Part shown: piece after piece, positions 9,462 to 19,258 of the stretch
Position numbering within the stretch: position 1 is the stretch's first letter
Layout of the letters: each line of letters starts with the position of its first letter
Source of the DNA: Gemmatimonadota bacterium
GTDB taxonomy: Bacteria; Gemmatimonadota; Gemmatimonadetes; Gemmatimonadales; JACORV01
Reading direction: 5' to 3'
Length of the DNA stretch: 34,943 bases
Assembly: GCA_016209905.1 (NCBI GenBank)
Contig: JACQVG010000046.1
Location: forward strand, 1-34,943
The notes under the pieces: model-generated
Seen by the model: only the letters and a program-made list of their open reading frames with translations
Told to the model about the DNA's origin: nothing
Database searches by the model: none
Program-made: the position numbers and the translations under genes

Positions 9462-10223
9462 TCACTGGCGGGCGGCGAGCGCTCGCACGACGTCGCCGCC
9501 GCCGAGGCGAACGGCGTCGGCCAGGGCGAGTGCGGCGATGGCCGCCGTGTCGAAACGGAGCGTCGCGCGGCCCAGCGCGACCGGCCTGAAGCCCGCGCCG
9601 CGCAGCACCGCCAGCTCCGCTTCCGTGAACCCGCCCTCGGGACCGACCGCCCACTGGACGGCGTCCCCCTCGTGGATCGCGGGAACGGCACCGCCTTCCG
9701 GATCGGCCACGAGGCTCAGCCAGCCGGGACGGGCCGCGCCCACGGCCTCACCCAAGGGGACGGGAGCGACGACCGTCGGCGCCCAGGCGGCGCCGCACTG
9801 TTTGAGCGCCTCACGGGCTCGACGCACCGCTCTCTCGACGTGAATCGCCTGAAACCGCGAGGCCACCCGGAGCGATCGCTCGGTGCTCAGTGGGACGATG
9901 CTCGTCGCGCCGAGCTCGGTCGCCTTCTCCACCATCGCGAGGAAGCGATCGCGGTCGCCTGCGCCGACCAGAATCTCCGTCGCCGGTGGCGCCGGCACAA
10001 ACGCCGTCGCCGCGACACGGGCGGCAACGAGATGGCGGTCAACGGCCAGGCGGGCGACAGCGACCGCGCCGCGGCCGTCCACGAGTCGGATTGATGCCCC
10101 GTCGCCGAGCCGCCGGACCCGCAGATGCTGCGCCTCGTCTTCGTCGAGGATGACTTCCCCGCCAACCCGGAACGGACCGTGGGCAAACACCGTCGCCGCG
10201 GGCGAGGCCACCCCCGTCGTCAC
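9462..10223 (-). CDS. rsmE: 16S rRNA (uracil(1498)-N(3))-methyltransferase
   Basis: 253 aa; [72 protein letters not shown]. Confidence 0.94.
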   Translation of the reverse strand: MTTGVASPAATVFAHGPFRVGGEVILDEDEAQHLRVRRLGDGASIRLVDGRGAVAVARLAVDRHLVAARVAATAFVPAPPATEILVGAGDRDRFLAMVEKATELGATSIVPLSTERSLRVASRFQAIHVERAVRRAREALKQCGAAWAPTVVAPVPLGEAVGAARPGWLSLVADPEGGAVPAIHEGDAVQWAVGPEGGFTEAELAVLRGAGFRPVALGRATLRFDTAAIAALALADAVRLGGGDVVRALAARQ

Positions 10224-11365
10224 GCGCCCAGCGCCTCCTTCATGCGGTTCCAGAAGGAGCGGCCCGCGCCGCCCGCCGGCGGCTCCCCCTCGTGCAATGC
10301 CAGCTCTCGGAACAGACGCTCCGACTCGGGCGTGAGACGCTCGGGCGTCCAGACGCTGATGCGCACGTGGAGGTCGCCCTTCGACGCCGAGCCCAGATGG
10401 GGCAGCCCCCGGCCCTTCAACCGGAGAATCGAGTCGCTTTGGGTTCCCGGACTCACCTTCAGCCGCTCGTCCCCGTACGGCGTCGGCACCGTGACCTCAA
10501 CACCCAGCGCGGCCTGGCTGAACGAGATCGGCAGCTCGTACGCGAGGTCGTCACCGTGGCGCACGAAGCGCGGGTCATCCTCGACCTCGAGCATCACGAC
10601 GAGGTCACCTGCCGGCCCGCCGCGCGGTCCCGCATGACCCTGTCCGCGCAGGGTGATGTAGTTCTCCGACGACACGCCCGGGGGCACATCCACGTTGACC
10701 GTGCGGTCAATCCGGGTGCGGCCGTCGCCGCGGCAGATGGCGCAGGTCTCGGCGATGACCCGCCCCTCTCCGCCGCAGGCCGGACAGGGCGACACCGAAA
10801 CGAACTGCCCGAACACGGAACGCTGGGCCCGCCGCACCTGGCCCGTCCCCCCGCACTGGCCGCATCCGGTCGGCCGGGTCCCCGCCTTCGCGCCGGACCC
10901 GCCGCACGTCTCGCACGGCACCAACACCTTGTACCTGAGCGTCTTCCTGGCGCCCCCGGCCACGTCGGTCAGCGCGAGCGCGACGGCCGCGCGCAGATCG
11001 TTGCCGCGACGTTCCGCCGCCGTCGCCCGCCGACCGCCGCCGAACAGCTCCTCGAATCCCGCGAAGCCCCCGAAATCGCGCATGAAGACGTTCAGCGCCT
11101 CGGAGAGGTCGAACGGGTGGAACCCCTGCGCCCGCCCGGCGCGACCGCGCAGCCCCGCCTCGCCGTACCGGTCGTAGATGCGCCGCTTCTCGGGGTCCCG
11201 GAGCACCTCGTAGGCTTCCGTCACCTCCTTGAAGCGGGCCTCGGCCTCCTTTTCGCCGCCGTTGCGGTCCGGGTGGTAGCGCATGGCGAGCTTGCGGTAG
11301 GCCTTCTTGATCGCCGCCTCGTCGGCGTCGCGCGGCACGTCCAGCACGGCGTAGTAGTCGTTCAT
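10220..11365 (-). CDS. dnaJ: chaperone DnaJ
   Basis: 381 aa; [36 protein letters not shown]-domain and four CxxCxGxG-type repeats. Confidence 0.97.
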   Translation of the reverse strand: MNDYYAVLDVPRDADEAAIKKAYRKLAMRYHPDRNGGEKEAEARFKEVTEAYEVLRDPEKRRIYDRYGEAGLRGRAGRAQGFHPFDLSEALNVFMRDFGGFAGFEELFGGGRRATAAERRGNDLRAAVALALTDVAGGARKTLRYKVLVPCETCGGSGAKAGTRPTGCGQCGGTGQVRRAQRSVFGQFVSVSPCPACGGEGRVIAETCAICRGDGRTRIDRTVNVDVPPGVSSENYITLRGQGHAGPRGGPAGDLVVMLEVEDDPRFVRHGDDLAYELPISFSQAALGVEVTVPTPYGDERLKVSPGTQSDSILRLKGRGLPHLGSASKGDLHVRISVWTPERLTPESERLFRELALHEGEPPAGGAGRSFWNRMKEALGA

Positions 11366-12402
11366 CGCAGGAGGTCGCTCACCATCTTCGAGGTGTGCTC
11401 GACCAGCGTCACGACCTTCTCGTAGGGCATACGCGTCGGGCCTAGGATGCCGATCACGCCCGCGAGGGAGCCCGCCCGATAGGGCGAGGTGATCAGCGTC
11501 AGGTTGGAGAGGCTCCGGCTCTCGTTCTCACCACCGATCGTTATCGTGAGACCGATCGCGTTGGCCCGCTGTCCGAGCACCTTGCGCAGCACGTCGCGCT
11601 GCTCCGTCAGCTCGACCAGCTGTCGCATCCTCTCGCGGCTCGCGAACTCCGGCTGGTCAGCCAGCACCGACGTGTGGCCCAGGACGACATCCTCCGTCTC
11701 GCGTCCCGAAAGGTCGAAGATATGGTCCCCCGTGGCGATGAAGATGTCCAGCAGCTCGCTCTCGACCGGCGTCACCGCGGTGTCGCGCAGGCGCTCGGAC
11801 AAGGTCTGCCTGATCTCCCGCAGCGTGAGGCCCGCGAGCCGGTCGTTCATCACCGTCGCGATGTTCCGCACGGCCCCGGGGTGCAACGTCCCCGGCACCT
11901 CGACGAAGATGGTCCGCACGACGCCGCTCTTGATCGTGAGAACCAGCAGCAGGCGATCGCTCGAGGCGAGGACGAGGTCGAGCCGCTCGAGCTCGGCGTT
12001 GTCGAGCGAGGGAACGACCGCCACGCCGAGCTCCTGCGTGAGAACACCGAGGGTCTCTGCCGCGCGGCGCAAGATCGCCGTGACCGCCGAGCCCTCCGCC
12101 AACAAGCCCTCCCGGAGCGCGTCCCGCGTCTGACGCGACAGCGGCGGCGAGCGCATCAGCGCGTCCACGTAGAAACGGTATGCCCGATCCGTGGGGACCC
12201 GGCCGGCCGACGTGTGCGGGTGGTAGAGGTACCCCTTCTCCTCCAGGTCGCTCATGACGTTGCGGATCGTCGCCGCGGACACGCCGAGGCCGAACCGCTT
12301 GGAGACCGTGCGACTGCCCACGGGTTCCGCAGTCACGACATAGCTCTGGACGACCGCCTCCAGAACCTTGCACTCCCGATCGGTCAGCGTTTCGAGCGAC
12401 AT
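11362..12402 (-). CDS. hrcA: heat-inducible transcription repressor HrcA
   Basis: [80 protein letters not shown]; likely start at 12402 (ORF extends to 12444). Confidence 0.95.
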   Translation of the reverse strand: MSLETLTDRECKVLEAVVQSYVVTAEPVGSRTVSKRFGLGVSAATIRNVMSDLEEKGYLYHPHTSAGRVPTDRAYRFYVDALMRSPPLSRQTRDALREGLLAEGSAVTAILRRAAETLGVLTQELGVAVVPSLDNAELERLDLVLASSDRLLLVLTIKSGVVRTIFVEVPGTLHPGAVRNIATVMNDRLAGLTLREIRQTLSERLRDTAVTPVESELLDIFIATGDHIFDLSGRETEDVVLGHTSVLADQPEFASRERMRQLVELTEQRDVLRKVLGQRANAIGLTITIGGENESRSLSNLTLITSPYRAGSLAGVIGILGPTRMPYEKVVTLVEHTSKMVSDLLR

Positions 12403-12427
12403 GGGCAAGCCTAAGTCCGAGCGCAAT

Positions 12428-13618
12428 TTAGATGGAGGCGACAAGCTCGTCCAGGCGCAGCCACCCCGTCGCGGTCAGACAGAGCCGCCGCCCGCCGGCG
12501 GTGCCGCGGGCCGGCCCTGGCACGACGCTTCCCGTTGAGGGCCCCGCTCCCACCCCATCGGCCAACCGGTCCGGAGCCCCCCGGCTCATGTCCACGATCT
12601 CGGCCCACCCCGCGGCGGCCCACCGCCGCATGGACGCCTCGAGCTCGGCCGGGCAGGGCTCGGGCACCGCGATCCCGTCCGCCGTCCGCAGGCCCAGGTA
12701 GAGCAGCTCCAGCCGGCGCTGCGCATCGCTCGGGATCTCCCGGCCCGCGACGGGGCTCTCCCCGCGTTCGAGCCGGCGGACCCACCGCGCGTACGCCGGC
12801 TCGTTCCACCAGCGGGAGACCCCGTCGAAGCTGTGGGCCGAGGGACCGAGGCCCAAGTAGGGGTTGAGCCGCCAGTAGGCCCGGTTGTGGATGGCCTCCC
12901 TGCCCTCGCGCGCCGCGTTCGAAACCTCGTAGAAGCGGTAGCCGGCTCGCCGGAGAGCCTCGTGCGTCCGGAGGTACTCGTCTTCGTAACGGCCGTCCGG
13001 CGCGCTGATCCACTCGCCGCGCTCGACCTGCCGGGCCAACGCCGTTCCGGGCTCGACCGTGAGGCCGTACAGCGACAGGTGATCGGGCTCGCAGCCAATG
13101 GCGCGTTCGAGATCGCGTGCCAGGTCACGTTGCAGCGCCGCCGGAAGCGCGAAGATCAGGTCGAGCGAGACGTCACGGATGCCGCCGGCGCGTGCGGACC
13201 GAACCGCCGCGCCGATCGCCGCGGCGTCGTGGCTGCGGTGCATCCAGCCGAGCACTCGGTCGTCGAACGACTGCGCCCCGATGGACGCGCGCGTCACGCC
13301 GACGTCCGCCCAGACGCGTGCGGCGTCCGGCGTGAGGTCTTCCGGGTTGGCTTCGAGCGTGAACTCCGCGACCGGCCCCCGCAGCGTAAGGAGCCTCACG
13401 AGCGCCGCGACACCCGGCCCGCCCAGACGCGACGGCGTTCCGCCGCCGAGATAGACGGTGGCGGGCGATCCGACCGGACCGACCCGCGCGATTTCGCGGG
13501 CCAGCGCCTGGAGATACTCGTTCAGCGGCACGCGGGCGCGGACGGCGATGCTGAAATCGCAGTAGGTGCAGCGGCGTGCGCAGAAGGGGACGTGGACGTA
13601 AAGGTGTTGTGCGCTCAC
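12428..13618 (-). CDS. hemW: radical SAM coproporphyrinogen III oxidase-like heme chaperone HemW
   Basis: VSAQHLYVHVPFCARRCTYCDFSIAVRARVPLNEYLQALAREI...VYLGGGTPSRL...IGAQSFDD...; GTG start at 13618 inside ORF 12428..14209. Confidence 0.92.
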   Translation of the reverse strand: MSAQHLYVHVPFCARRCTYCDFSIAVRARVPLNEYLQALAREIARVGPVGSPATVYLGGGTPSRLGGPGVAALVRLLTLRGPVAEFTLEANPEDLTPDAARVWADVGVTRASIGAQSFDDRVLGWMHRSHDAAAIGAAVRSARAGGIRDVSLDLIFALPAALQRDLARDLERAIGCEPDHLSLYGLTVEPGTALARQVERGEWISAPDGRYEDEYLRTHEALRRAGYRFYEVSNAAREGREAIHNRAYWRLNPYLGLGPSAHSFDGVSRWWNEPAYARWVRRLERGESPVAGREIPSDAQRRLELLYLGLRTADGIAVPEPCPAELEASMRRWAAAGWAEIVDMSRGAPDRLADGVGAGPSTGSVVPGPARGTAGGRRLCLTATGWLRLDELVASI

Positions 13619-14514
13619 GAGACCAAGGCGAAGTGCTTCCCCGGAAGCTGGGTGATGAGTCCCTGCAACTCCAGCGAGGACAGAGCGGCCAGCAGGAGCC
13701 CAGGCTCCAGCGCCGCCCGCTCCCTGAGGCAGTCGACGTGCGTCGGGTCGGCGCTGATAAGGTCGAAGACGACGGCCTCGGCGCCGGTCAGCTCCGCGCG
13801 GGCGAGCCCCGCGTCGGGCCCGTCCACGCCCCCCGGCTCCCCTTCCGGCCCCGACCAGGCGATGCCCATCTCGGCGAGCAAGTCCCGCGGCGACAGGTAC
13901 ACGCGGGCGCCCTGCTGAATGAGCAGATTCGGACCTTCGGCGGCGGGCTCTTCCAGCCGCCCCGGCACCGCGAAGACCGGCTTGCCGAGACTCTGCATCC
14001 ACCACACCGTGTTGCTGGTGCCGCCTCGGGCCCTCCCCTCGACCACGAGCAGGCACCGCGCCAGGGCGGCGATGAGCCGGTTGCGCGCGGGGAAGGTCCA
14101 TTTCGTCGGCCGCGTGCCGAGCGGGTACTCGGACAGCAGCAGCCCGCGCTCGCGGACCGCGGCGAGCAAGTCGCGATTGCCGATCGGATAGCAGATGTCG
14201 AGACCGCACCCGAGCACGGCGATCGTCGCCCCGCCCGCGTCCAGCGCGGCGCGGTGCGCGCGGGCGTCAAGACCGCGCGCCATCCCGCTGACCACCACGA
14301 CCCCCGCCCGCGCCGTCTCGTAGGCGGCCCGGTAGGCGACGCGCGTGCCGTAACCGCTGGGATGCCTGCTCCCGACGATCGCGACCTTGGGCTTGTCGAG
14401 CGTCGAGAGGTCCCCGATCGCGTGCAGCCTCTTGGGCTGCGGCCTGACCTGGAGCAGCTCCTTGGGAAACCGGGGGTCGTCGGGGTCGAGCAGCAGCGGC
14501 TCGCCGGCCGTCAC
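13615..14514 (-). CDS. dprA: DNA-processing protein DprA
   Basis: KVAIVGSRHPSGYGTRVAYRAAYETARAGVVVVSGMARGLDARAHRAALDAGGATIAVLGCGLDICYP...SEYPLGTRPTKWTFPARNRLIAAL, plus C-terminal winged-helix-like tail. Confidence 0.96.
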   Translation of the reverse strand: MTAGEPLLLDPDDPRFPKELLQVRPQPKRLHAIGDLSTLDKPKVAIVGSRHPSGYGTRVAYRAAYETARAGVVVVSGMARGLDARAHRAALDAGGATIAVLGCGLDICYPIGNRDLLAAVRERGLLLSEYPLGTRPTKWTFPARNRLIAALARCLLVVEGRARGGTSNTVWWMQSLGKPVFAVPGRLEEPAAEGPNLLIQQGARVYLSPRDLLAEMGIAWSGPEGEPGGVDGPDAGLARAELTGAEAVVFDLISADPTHVDCLRERAALEPGLLLAALSSLELQGLITQLPGKHFALVS

Positions 14515-14523
14515 TCTGCGTCC

Positions 14524-15513
14524 TCAGCTCGCGCGCTCGGCGGCCAGCCGGCCCCACAGCGCCTCGAGAAAGGCTTCGACACCGGTGCGCGACACGGCGG
14601 AGATCACGTATTGGCCGAAGGCGTCCGGCGTAGGCGGAGCGGCGAAAGTCTCCGGCGAGGGCACGAGATCGGCCTTCGTCCACGCCACGCAGTGCGGCTT
14701 GGCGGCCAGCGCGGCCGAGAAGGTCGAGAGCTCGCGACGGAGCAGCGCATAGGCCGCTGCGGGGTCGGAAGCGTGGACCGGAATCAGGTAGACGAGGAGG
14801 CGCGTCCGCTCGACGTGCCGGAGGAACTTAAGCCCCAGTCCCTTGCCCGCGTGCGCGCCCTCGATGATTCCCGGGATGTCGGCGAGCACGAAGCTGCGGT
14901 GGTCGGAAAGCCGCACCACTCCGAGGTTCGGTTCGAGCGTGGTGAAGGGATAGTCCGCGATCTTGGGCCGGGCAGCGGTCACCGACGCGAGCAGCGTGCT
15001 CTTGCCCGCGTTCGGCTCGCCCAGGAGGCCGGCATCGGCGATGAGCTTCAAGGTGAGCCCGATCCGCCGACGCTCCCCCTCTTTGCCAGGCTGGTAGTGG
15101 TGGGGCGCCTGGCGCGTGGGCGTCGCGAAGTGCTGGTTGCCGAGCCCCCCTTTCCCACCTCTCGCGAGGAGGAGGCGCTCGCCGGGCCCGAGAACCTCCC
15201 CGATCAGCTCGCCGCTCTCGGCATCGCGGACTTCGGTGCCCGGCGGGACCGGTAGCACCACGTCTTCGGCCGTGCGGCCCGTCTGCTGCCTGGGACCGCC
15301 GGGCTCGCCGGACCGCGCCACCCAGAGCCTCTGGTACGTATAGTCGAGCAGCGTCCAGAGCTGCGGATCGGCCACCAGGTACACGCTGCCCCCGTTGCCG
15401 CCGTCGCCGCCGGACGGGCCGCCCTTGGGCACGAACTTCTCGCGGCGGAAGGCGGTCATCCCCGAGCCGCCGGCACCTGCGATCACGTCCAGGACAACCT
15501 CGTCAATGAACAT
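14524..15513 (-). CDS. obgE: Obg family GTPase (ObgE/CgtA)
   Basis: MFIDEVVLDVIAGAGGSGMTAFRREKFVPKGGPSGGDGGNGGSVYLVAD...GEPNAGKSTLLASVTAARPKIADYPFTTLEPNLGVV. Confidence 0.97.
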   Translation of the reverse strand: MFIDEVVLDVIAGAGGSGMTAFRREKFVPKGGPSGGDGGNGGSVYLVADPQLWTLLDYTYQRLWVARSGEPGGPRQQTGRTAEDVVLPVPPGTEVRDAESGELIGEVLGPGERLLLARGGKGGLGNQHFATPTRQAPHHYQPGKEGERRRIGLTLKLIADAGLLGEPNAGKSTLLASVTAARPKIADYPFTTLEPNLGVVRLSDHRSFVLADIPGIIEGAHAGKGLGLKFLRHVERTRLLVYLIPVHASDPAAAYALLRRELSTFSAALAAKPHCVAWTKADLVPSPETFAAPPTPDAFGQYVISAVSRTGVEAFLEALWGRLAAERAS

Positions 15514-15677
15514 GTCAGCCGCCGCGCGGTGGCCGCGACGATTGCCATCTGCCCGCCGCCGTGTGCGGCACGCTCATGCTAGGCCCGCGGGCGCCGGCGC
15601 CCACACCGATTCGCGGCATCGCGGACCAAAACCGGGCACGACGAGACCGCGCTGCGGGGCGCACCTGTCGCTCGGCG

Positions 15678-16697
15678 TCACCATCGGACCCGCTCCAACC
15701 GCACCCGCGGGACGATTCGGCCCACGACATCACCCACGCTGTTGCGGAGCGGCGGGGAGCGAAACGCCTCCGCGCCTCTCACCGCTCCCGGCGCGAGCAC
15801 GTCGAGGACGGCGAGGAGGGCCGGCGCCACGCTCCTGCCGTCGCCATCCTCGACCTTGAGCGCAACGCCGAGCCCGGGACCAAGGAGCGCGGCGCAGTAG
15901 ACCCCCTCCGCGCCGACCTTGGCCAGTATCGCGCCGCCGCTCGCTAGGGCGACATCCGTGTCCAGCCGACCGGTCCCGGCCAGCATGAAAGGGTGGGCGC
16001 GCATCGCGGACACAATCCGCCCCGCTGCGCCGCGACCGTCCCGGGGGCCGGGTCCGGAGGGACCGGCCGTCGCCGCCGCCGCGAAGCGCGCATAGGCGAG
16101 TGCCATCGCGCGCAGCGGCAGCGCGAAGCTGGGGACTCCGCACCCGTCGGTGGCCAGCGCGATCGCCGCCGCCGGCACACCCGTCCAGACGGCGACTTCC
16201 GCGACGCATCGAAGCTGGACGGCATGCTCCGGCAGCGCGTAGCCGGCCCGATCCCACCCGTGGTGTCGTGCCAGCGCCAACATCCCCGCATGCTTGCCAG
16301 AGCAGTTGCTGTGCAGCCGGGTGGGTTGCTCGCCGCGCTCGGCCATCGCACGCGCCACCCCCTCCGCGAGCGAGGGGTGGGGCCCGCAAGCGAGGTCACG
16401 CTCCGTCGAGCCCGACTTCGCGAGGAGGCGCCTGGCCACCGCGACGTGCTCGGGTTCGCCGTTATGCGACGCGCAGGCGAGGGCCAGCTCGTCGTCCTCC
16501 AGGCCCAGGGCGTCGGCGACCCCGTCGGCCACGAGCGGCAGTGCCTGGAACGGCTTGGCGGCCGAACGCCAGAAGGTGATCAGGTCCGGGTCGCCGCTCC
16601 GGGCAACGAGAACGCCGTCGGCGCGAGCCACCGCGATGGACACCCTGTGGCGCGATTCGACCACGTTGCCGCGGACGGCGTCAACGATGGAAGTCAT
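15678..16697 (-). CDS. L-asparaginase II family protein
   Basis: 339 aa; VVESRHRVSIAVARADG, AAKPFQALPLVADGVAD, LHSNCSGKHAGMLALA, typical of Asparaginase_II (PF06089). Confidence 0.88.
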   Translation of the reverse strand: MTSIVDAVRGNVVESRHRVSIAVARADGVLVARSGDPDLITFWRSAAKPFQALPLVADGVADALGLEDDELALACASHNGEPEHVAVARRLLAKSGSTERDLACGPHPSLAEGVARAMAERGEQPTRLHSNCSGKHAGMLALARHHGWDRAGYALPEHAVQLRCVAEVAVWTGVPAAAIALATDGCGVPSFALPLRAMALAYARFAAAATAGPSGPGPRDGRGAAGRIVSAMRAHPFMLAGTGRLDTDVALASGGAILAKVGAEGVYCAALLGPGLGVALKVEDGDGRSVAPALLAVLDVLAPGAVRGAEAFRSPPLRNSVGDVVGRIVPRVRLERVRW

Positions 16698-16709
16698 GGT
16701 GCCGGAAAG

Positions 16710-17594
16710 CTAACGCGTCGCGGGGCCGGCCAGCGTGACGGCGATTCCGACCAGCGCGACGGCGCCGCCGACGACCGCCGCCAGGCCCGGCGGCTCGGCG
16801 ATCGCGGGGAGGATCCAAGCGAGCAGCGTCGCGCCGACCGGCTCGCCAAGCGCCGCGACGTTCACCGTGTAGGCCGGAAGGTAGCGCAGCGCGTAGTTCA
16901 GACCCGTGTGGCCCACCAGCATCGGGCCCGCGGCGAGCGCGACAAAGATCGCCCAGTCGGCGGGCGCGTAGGCGGCGAACGCTTCCCCGCGCAGCGCCGC
17001 CGAGGCGAGCAGTACCGCCGCCGCCACTCCGTAGACGGGCGTCACGTAGGCGGCCAGCGACAGGGTGGGCCGGAGCCTACGGCCAAGCACGAGGTACAGC
17101 CCTCCGCAGGCTCCGGCAGCGAGGGCGAGCGCGTCGCCAACAATCGCTCCACGTCCACCTCCGCGGGTGTCGGCCAGCGCGATGATGCCGGCGCCGAGGG
17201 CCGCGAGCAGGATGCCGACGGCCTCCCGCCGCTGCGGCTGCTCGCCGAGGATACGGCGCGAGAAGACCCAGGCGAACGCGGGCGAGAGCGACACGAGCAC
17301 GCTGGACGCGGCCACGCTCGTGAGCCGAAGCGACGTGATCCAGGCGGCGAAATGGAGCGCCAGTACGCCGCCGGCCAGGACGGCGACACCGCGGTCCCGT
17401 GGCGGTACGCGCGCCCACTCGGTCCGGCGGGACCGTGCCAGGAAGAAGGGCAGCAGGAATATGGTCGCCAGCGTGACCCGCCACGCGGCCACCGCCAGCG
17501 GCGGCGCGCGGGTGAGGCGGATGAGCGGTGCGGCCCACGACATGGCCACCACCGCTGCGAGGATGACGACGATCGGGTCGGGCCGGGCGCGCAC
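16710..17594 (-). CDS. EamA/DMT family transporter
   Basis: About 294 aa hydrophobic repeat protein; VRARPDPIVVILAAVVAMSWAAPLIRLTRAPPLAVAAWRVTLATI...LGEPVGATLLAWILPAIAEPPGLAAVVGGAVALVGI; GTG start chosen at 17594. Confidence 0.85.
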   Translation of the reverse strand: MRARPDPIVVILAAVVAMSWAAPLIRLTRAPPLAVAAWRVTLATIFLLPFFLARSRRTEWARVPPRDRGVAVLAGGVLALHFAAWITSLRLTSVAASSVLVSLSPAFAWVFSRRILGEQPQRREAVGILLAALGAGIIALADTRGGGRGAIVGDALALAAGACGGLYLVLGRRLRPTLSLAAYVTPVYGVAAAVLLASAALRGEAFAAYAPADWAIFVALAAGPMLVGHTGLNYALRYLPAYTVNVAALGEPVGATLLAWILPAIAEPPGLAAVVGGAVALVGIAVTLAGPATR

Positions 17595-17600
17595 CGCGCC

Positions 17601-17606
17601 AATATA
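17601..17606 (-). promoter_or_regulatory. putative -10 element (TATATT) of EamA gene, 6 nt from GTG
   Basis: AATATA on the plus strand at 17601-17606 = TATATT on minus, 6 nt before GTG 17594. Confidence 0.4.
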
Positions 17607-17669
17607 CGAGGGTGGGTCGCGCGGCACAGCCGCACGGTGCGCGGGCTGTCTGCCTCCGGCGGGCATCCC

Positions 17670-17675
17670 TATATT
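17670..17675 (+). promoter_or_regulatory. putative -10 element (TATATT) of Wzi-like gene, 7 nt from ATG
   Basis: CCCTATATTCGGTCCCATG; TATATT followed by 7 nt then ATG at 17683. Confidence 0.45.
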
Positions 17676-17682
17676 CGGTCCC

Positions 17683-19254
17683 ATGCGGACCCTGGGTCTC
17701 CTCGTCTGCCTCGCGGCGTGGGCCGGTGCGCCCCTCACCGCACAAACCGAGAGCAACCGGTATCTGCCGATCTCCTCGTGGCTGAGCCCGTTCGTCGAGC
17801 ACCTCGCGCGGGCGGGCGTGCTCCGGGGCCTGGATCCGCTGACCCGGCCACTTAGGCGGGCGGACGTCGCCCGCGCGCTCGCCGCGGTGGACACGAGCGC
17901 GCTCCGGGGCTCGGCGCGCAGCCTGGTGCGCCTGCTTGCCGGCGAGCTGGCCGAGCGCCGCGACACGGTCCGCTGGCGTGTGGACGCCAACCTCGCTCTC
18001 CTCGGCGGCTCCGATGCGCGCCGCTGGGCGCTTCGGCAGCCCCGGGACTCGATGGGGATGCCGTACGACTCGGCGGGCCTGTTCCCGGAAGCCGGGCTTG
18101 CCGCGTCGCTCGAGCTGCCGCACCTGGCGTTGGTGACGCATCCGCGCCTAGACAATCGCCTCCGCTACGATCCCGACTACACCGGCAAGAAGGACCGCGC
18201 CATCGCCGGCAGGAACGACGAGGCGTACCTCGTCTCGTCGTGGCGATACCTGGACGTGTTCTTCGGCACCGCCGACCGGAATTGGGGCTCCCCCGACGTC
18301 GAGGGCCTGCTCCTCTCGCCCAGCCCGTACGCCTTCGACCACCTGTTGGTGCGGCTCGGGCCGCGGCGGCTGCGGCTCGAGCTCTTGGCGACACAACTGG
18401 ACGACCTGCCTTTCCATGACTCTGAGTCTCTGCCGCTCGTGCTCCTCGCGAGTCGCTACTTGTCCATGCACCGGCTGGTGGCGATGCCGTCCGAGCGCCT
18501 GAGCTTCGCGCTCTCCGAGGCGGCGCTCTACGCCAACAACAACGGCCACTTTCGCTCCTTCGAGCCCTGGTACCTCAACCCCCTCAACCTGTTCCTGCTG
18601 GCGCAGTTCGGTCACGACGTGACGACGTCCAACGCTCTGGTGGCCGCCGACGTCTCCTACCAGCTCCGGCGCACGGTGAGGCTGTTCGGACAGCTCTACC
18701 TCGACGACGTCCAGGTGGACACCCGCGAGCAGGCCGACAAGGAGCCGCCGGGCTACGGCTTCACGGTGGTGGCGAGCGGGGGGGCGATGGCGGGCGCGGC
18801 GAGCTGGTCCGCGTCGTACACGCGGGTCTCGAACGCCGCGTACCGTACGCCGGCCAACGAGGAGCAGTACACGCTCCGCCACGTCGGGATCGCGCGGAAC
18901 TTCTCGGACTACGACCAGGTCACCCTGCGGGCGACGATGGCGCCGCGGCGCCGCGCGCTGGTCAGCGGTGAGCTTACGTACGTCAGGCAGGGCGAGGGGG
19001 ACCTCCATCAGCGTTTCCCGCCCGTGGAGGCCTACGACGACTCGCTCAACTTCCTGACCGGCGTGATCGAGCGGACGGTTCGGATCGCGGCACAGCTGGC
19101 GTGGTCGCCCCGCGACGGCGTCAACCTGAGCGCCGACCTCGGCCGCCACTTCATCACCAACGCCGGCCACCTCGCGGGCGCCAGTGACGGCCGGTGGGTC
19201 TGGCGGATGCGTGCCGAGGTATGGAGCGGATTCGAGGGTGCGCTGACCTGGTAG
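17683..19254 (+). CDS. capsule assembly Wzi-like outer-membrane beta-barrel protein
   Basis: MRTLGLLVCLAAWAGAPLTAQ signal peptide; YLPISSWLSPFVEHLARAGVL...DRNWGSP..., alternating strand pattern and FEPWYLNPLNLF region; similar in layout to Cap_assemb_Wzi family. Confidence 0.7.
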   Translation: MRTLGLLVCLAAWAGAPLTAQTESNRYLPISSWLSPFVEHLARAGVLRGLDPLTRPLRRADVARALAAVDTSALRGSARSLVRLLAGELAERRDTVRWRVDANLALLGGSDARRWALRQPRDSMGMPYDSAGLFPEAGLAASLELPHLALVTHPRLDNRLRYDPDYTGKKDRAIAGRNDEAYLVSSWRYLDVFFGTADRNWGSPDVEGLLLSPSPYAFDHLLVRLGPRRLRLELLATQLDDLPFHDSESLPLVLLASRYLSMHRLVAMPSERLSFALSEAALYANNNGHFRSFEPWYLNPLNLFLLAQFGHDVTTSNALVAADVSYQLRRTVRLFGQLYLDDVQVDTREQADKEPPGYGFTVVASGGAMAGAASWSASYTRVSNAAYRTPANEEQYTLRHVGIARNFSDYDQVTLRATMAPRRRALVSGELTYVRQGEGDLHQRFPPVEAYDDSLNFLTGVIERTVRIAAQLAWSPRDGVNLSADLGRHFITNAGHLAGASDGRWVWRMRAEVWSGFEGALTW

Positions 19255-19258
19255 CCAG

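Noticed and set aside
12428-14209. Single 593 aa ORF as one protein
   Set aside because: N-terminal part is out-of-frame antisense-like low-complexity sequence overlapping dprA; the HemW protein starts at about 13618.
15589-15602. Perfect GC palindrome GGGCGCCGGCGCCC in the obg/asparaginase gap as a terminator
   Set aside because: No U-tract on either side and short GC palindromes are expected in this composition.
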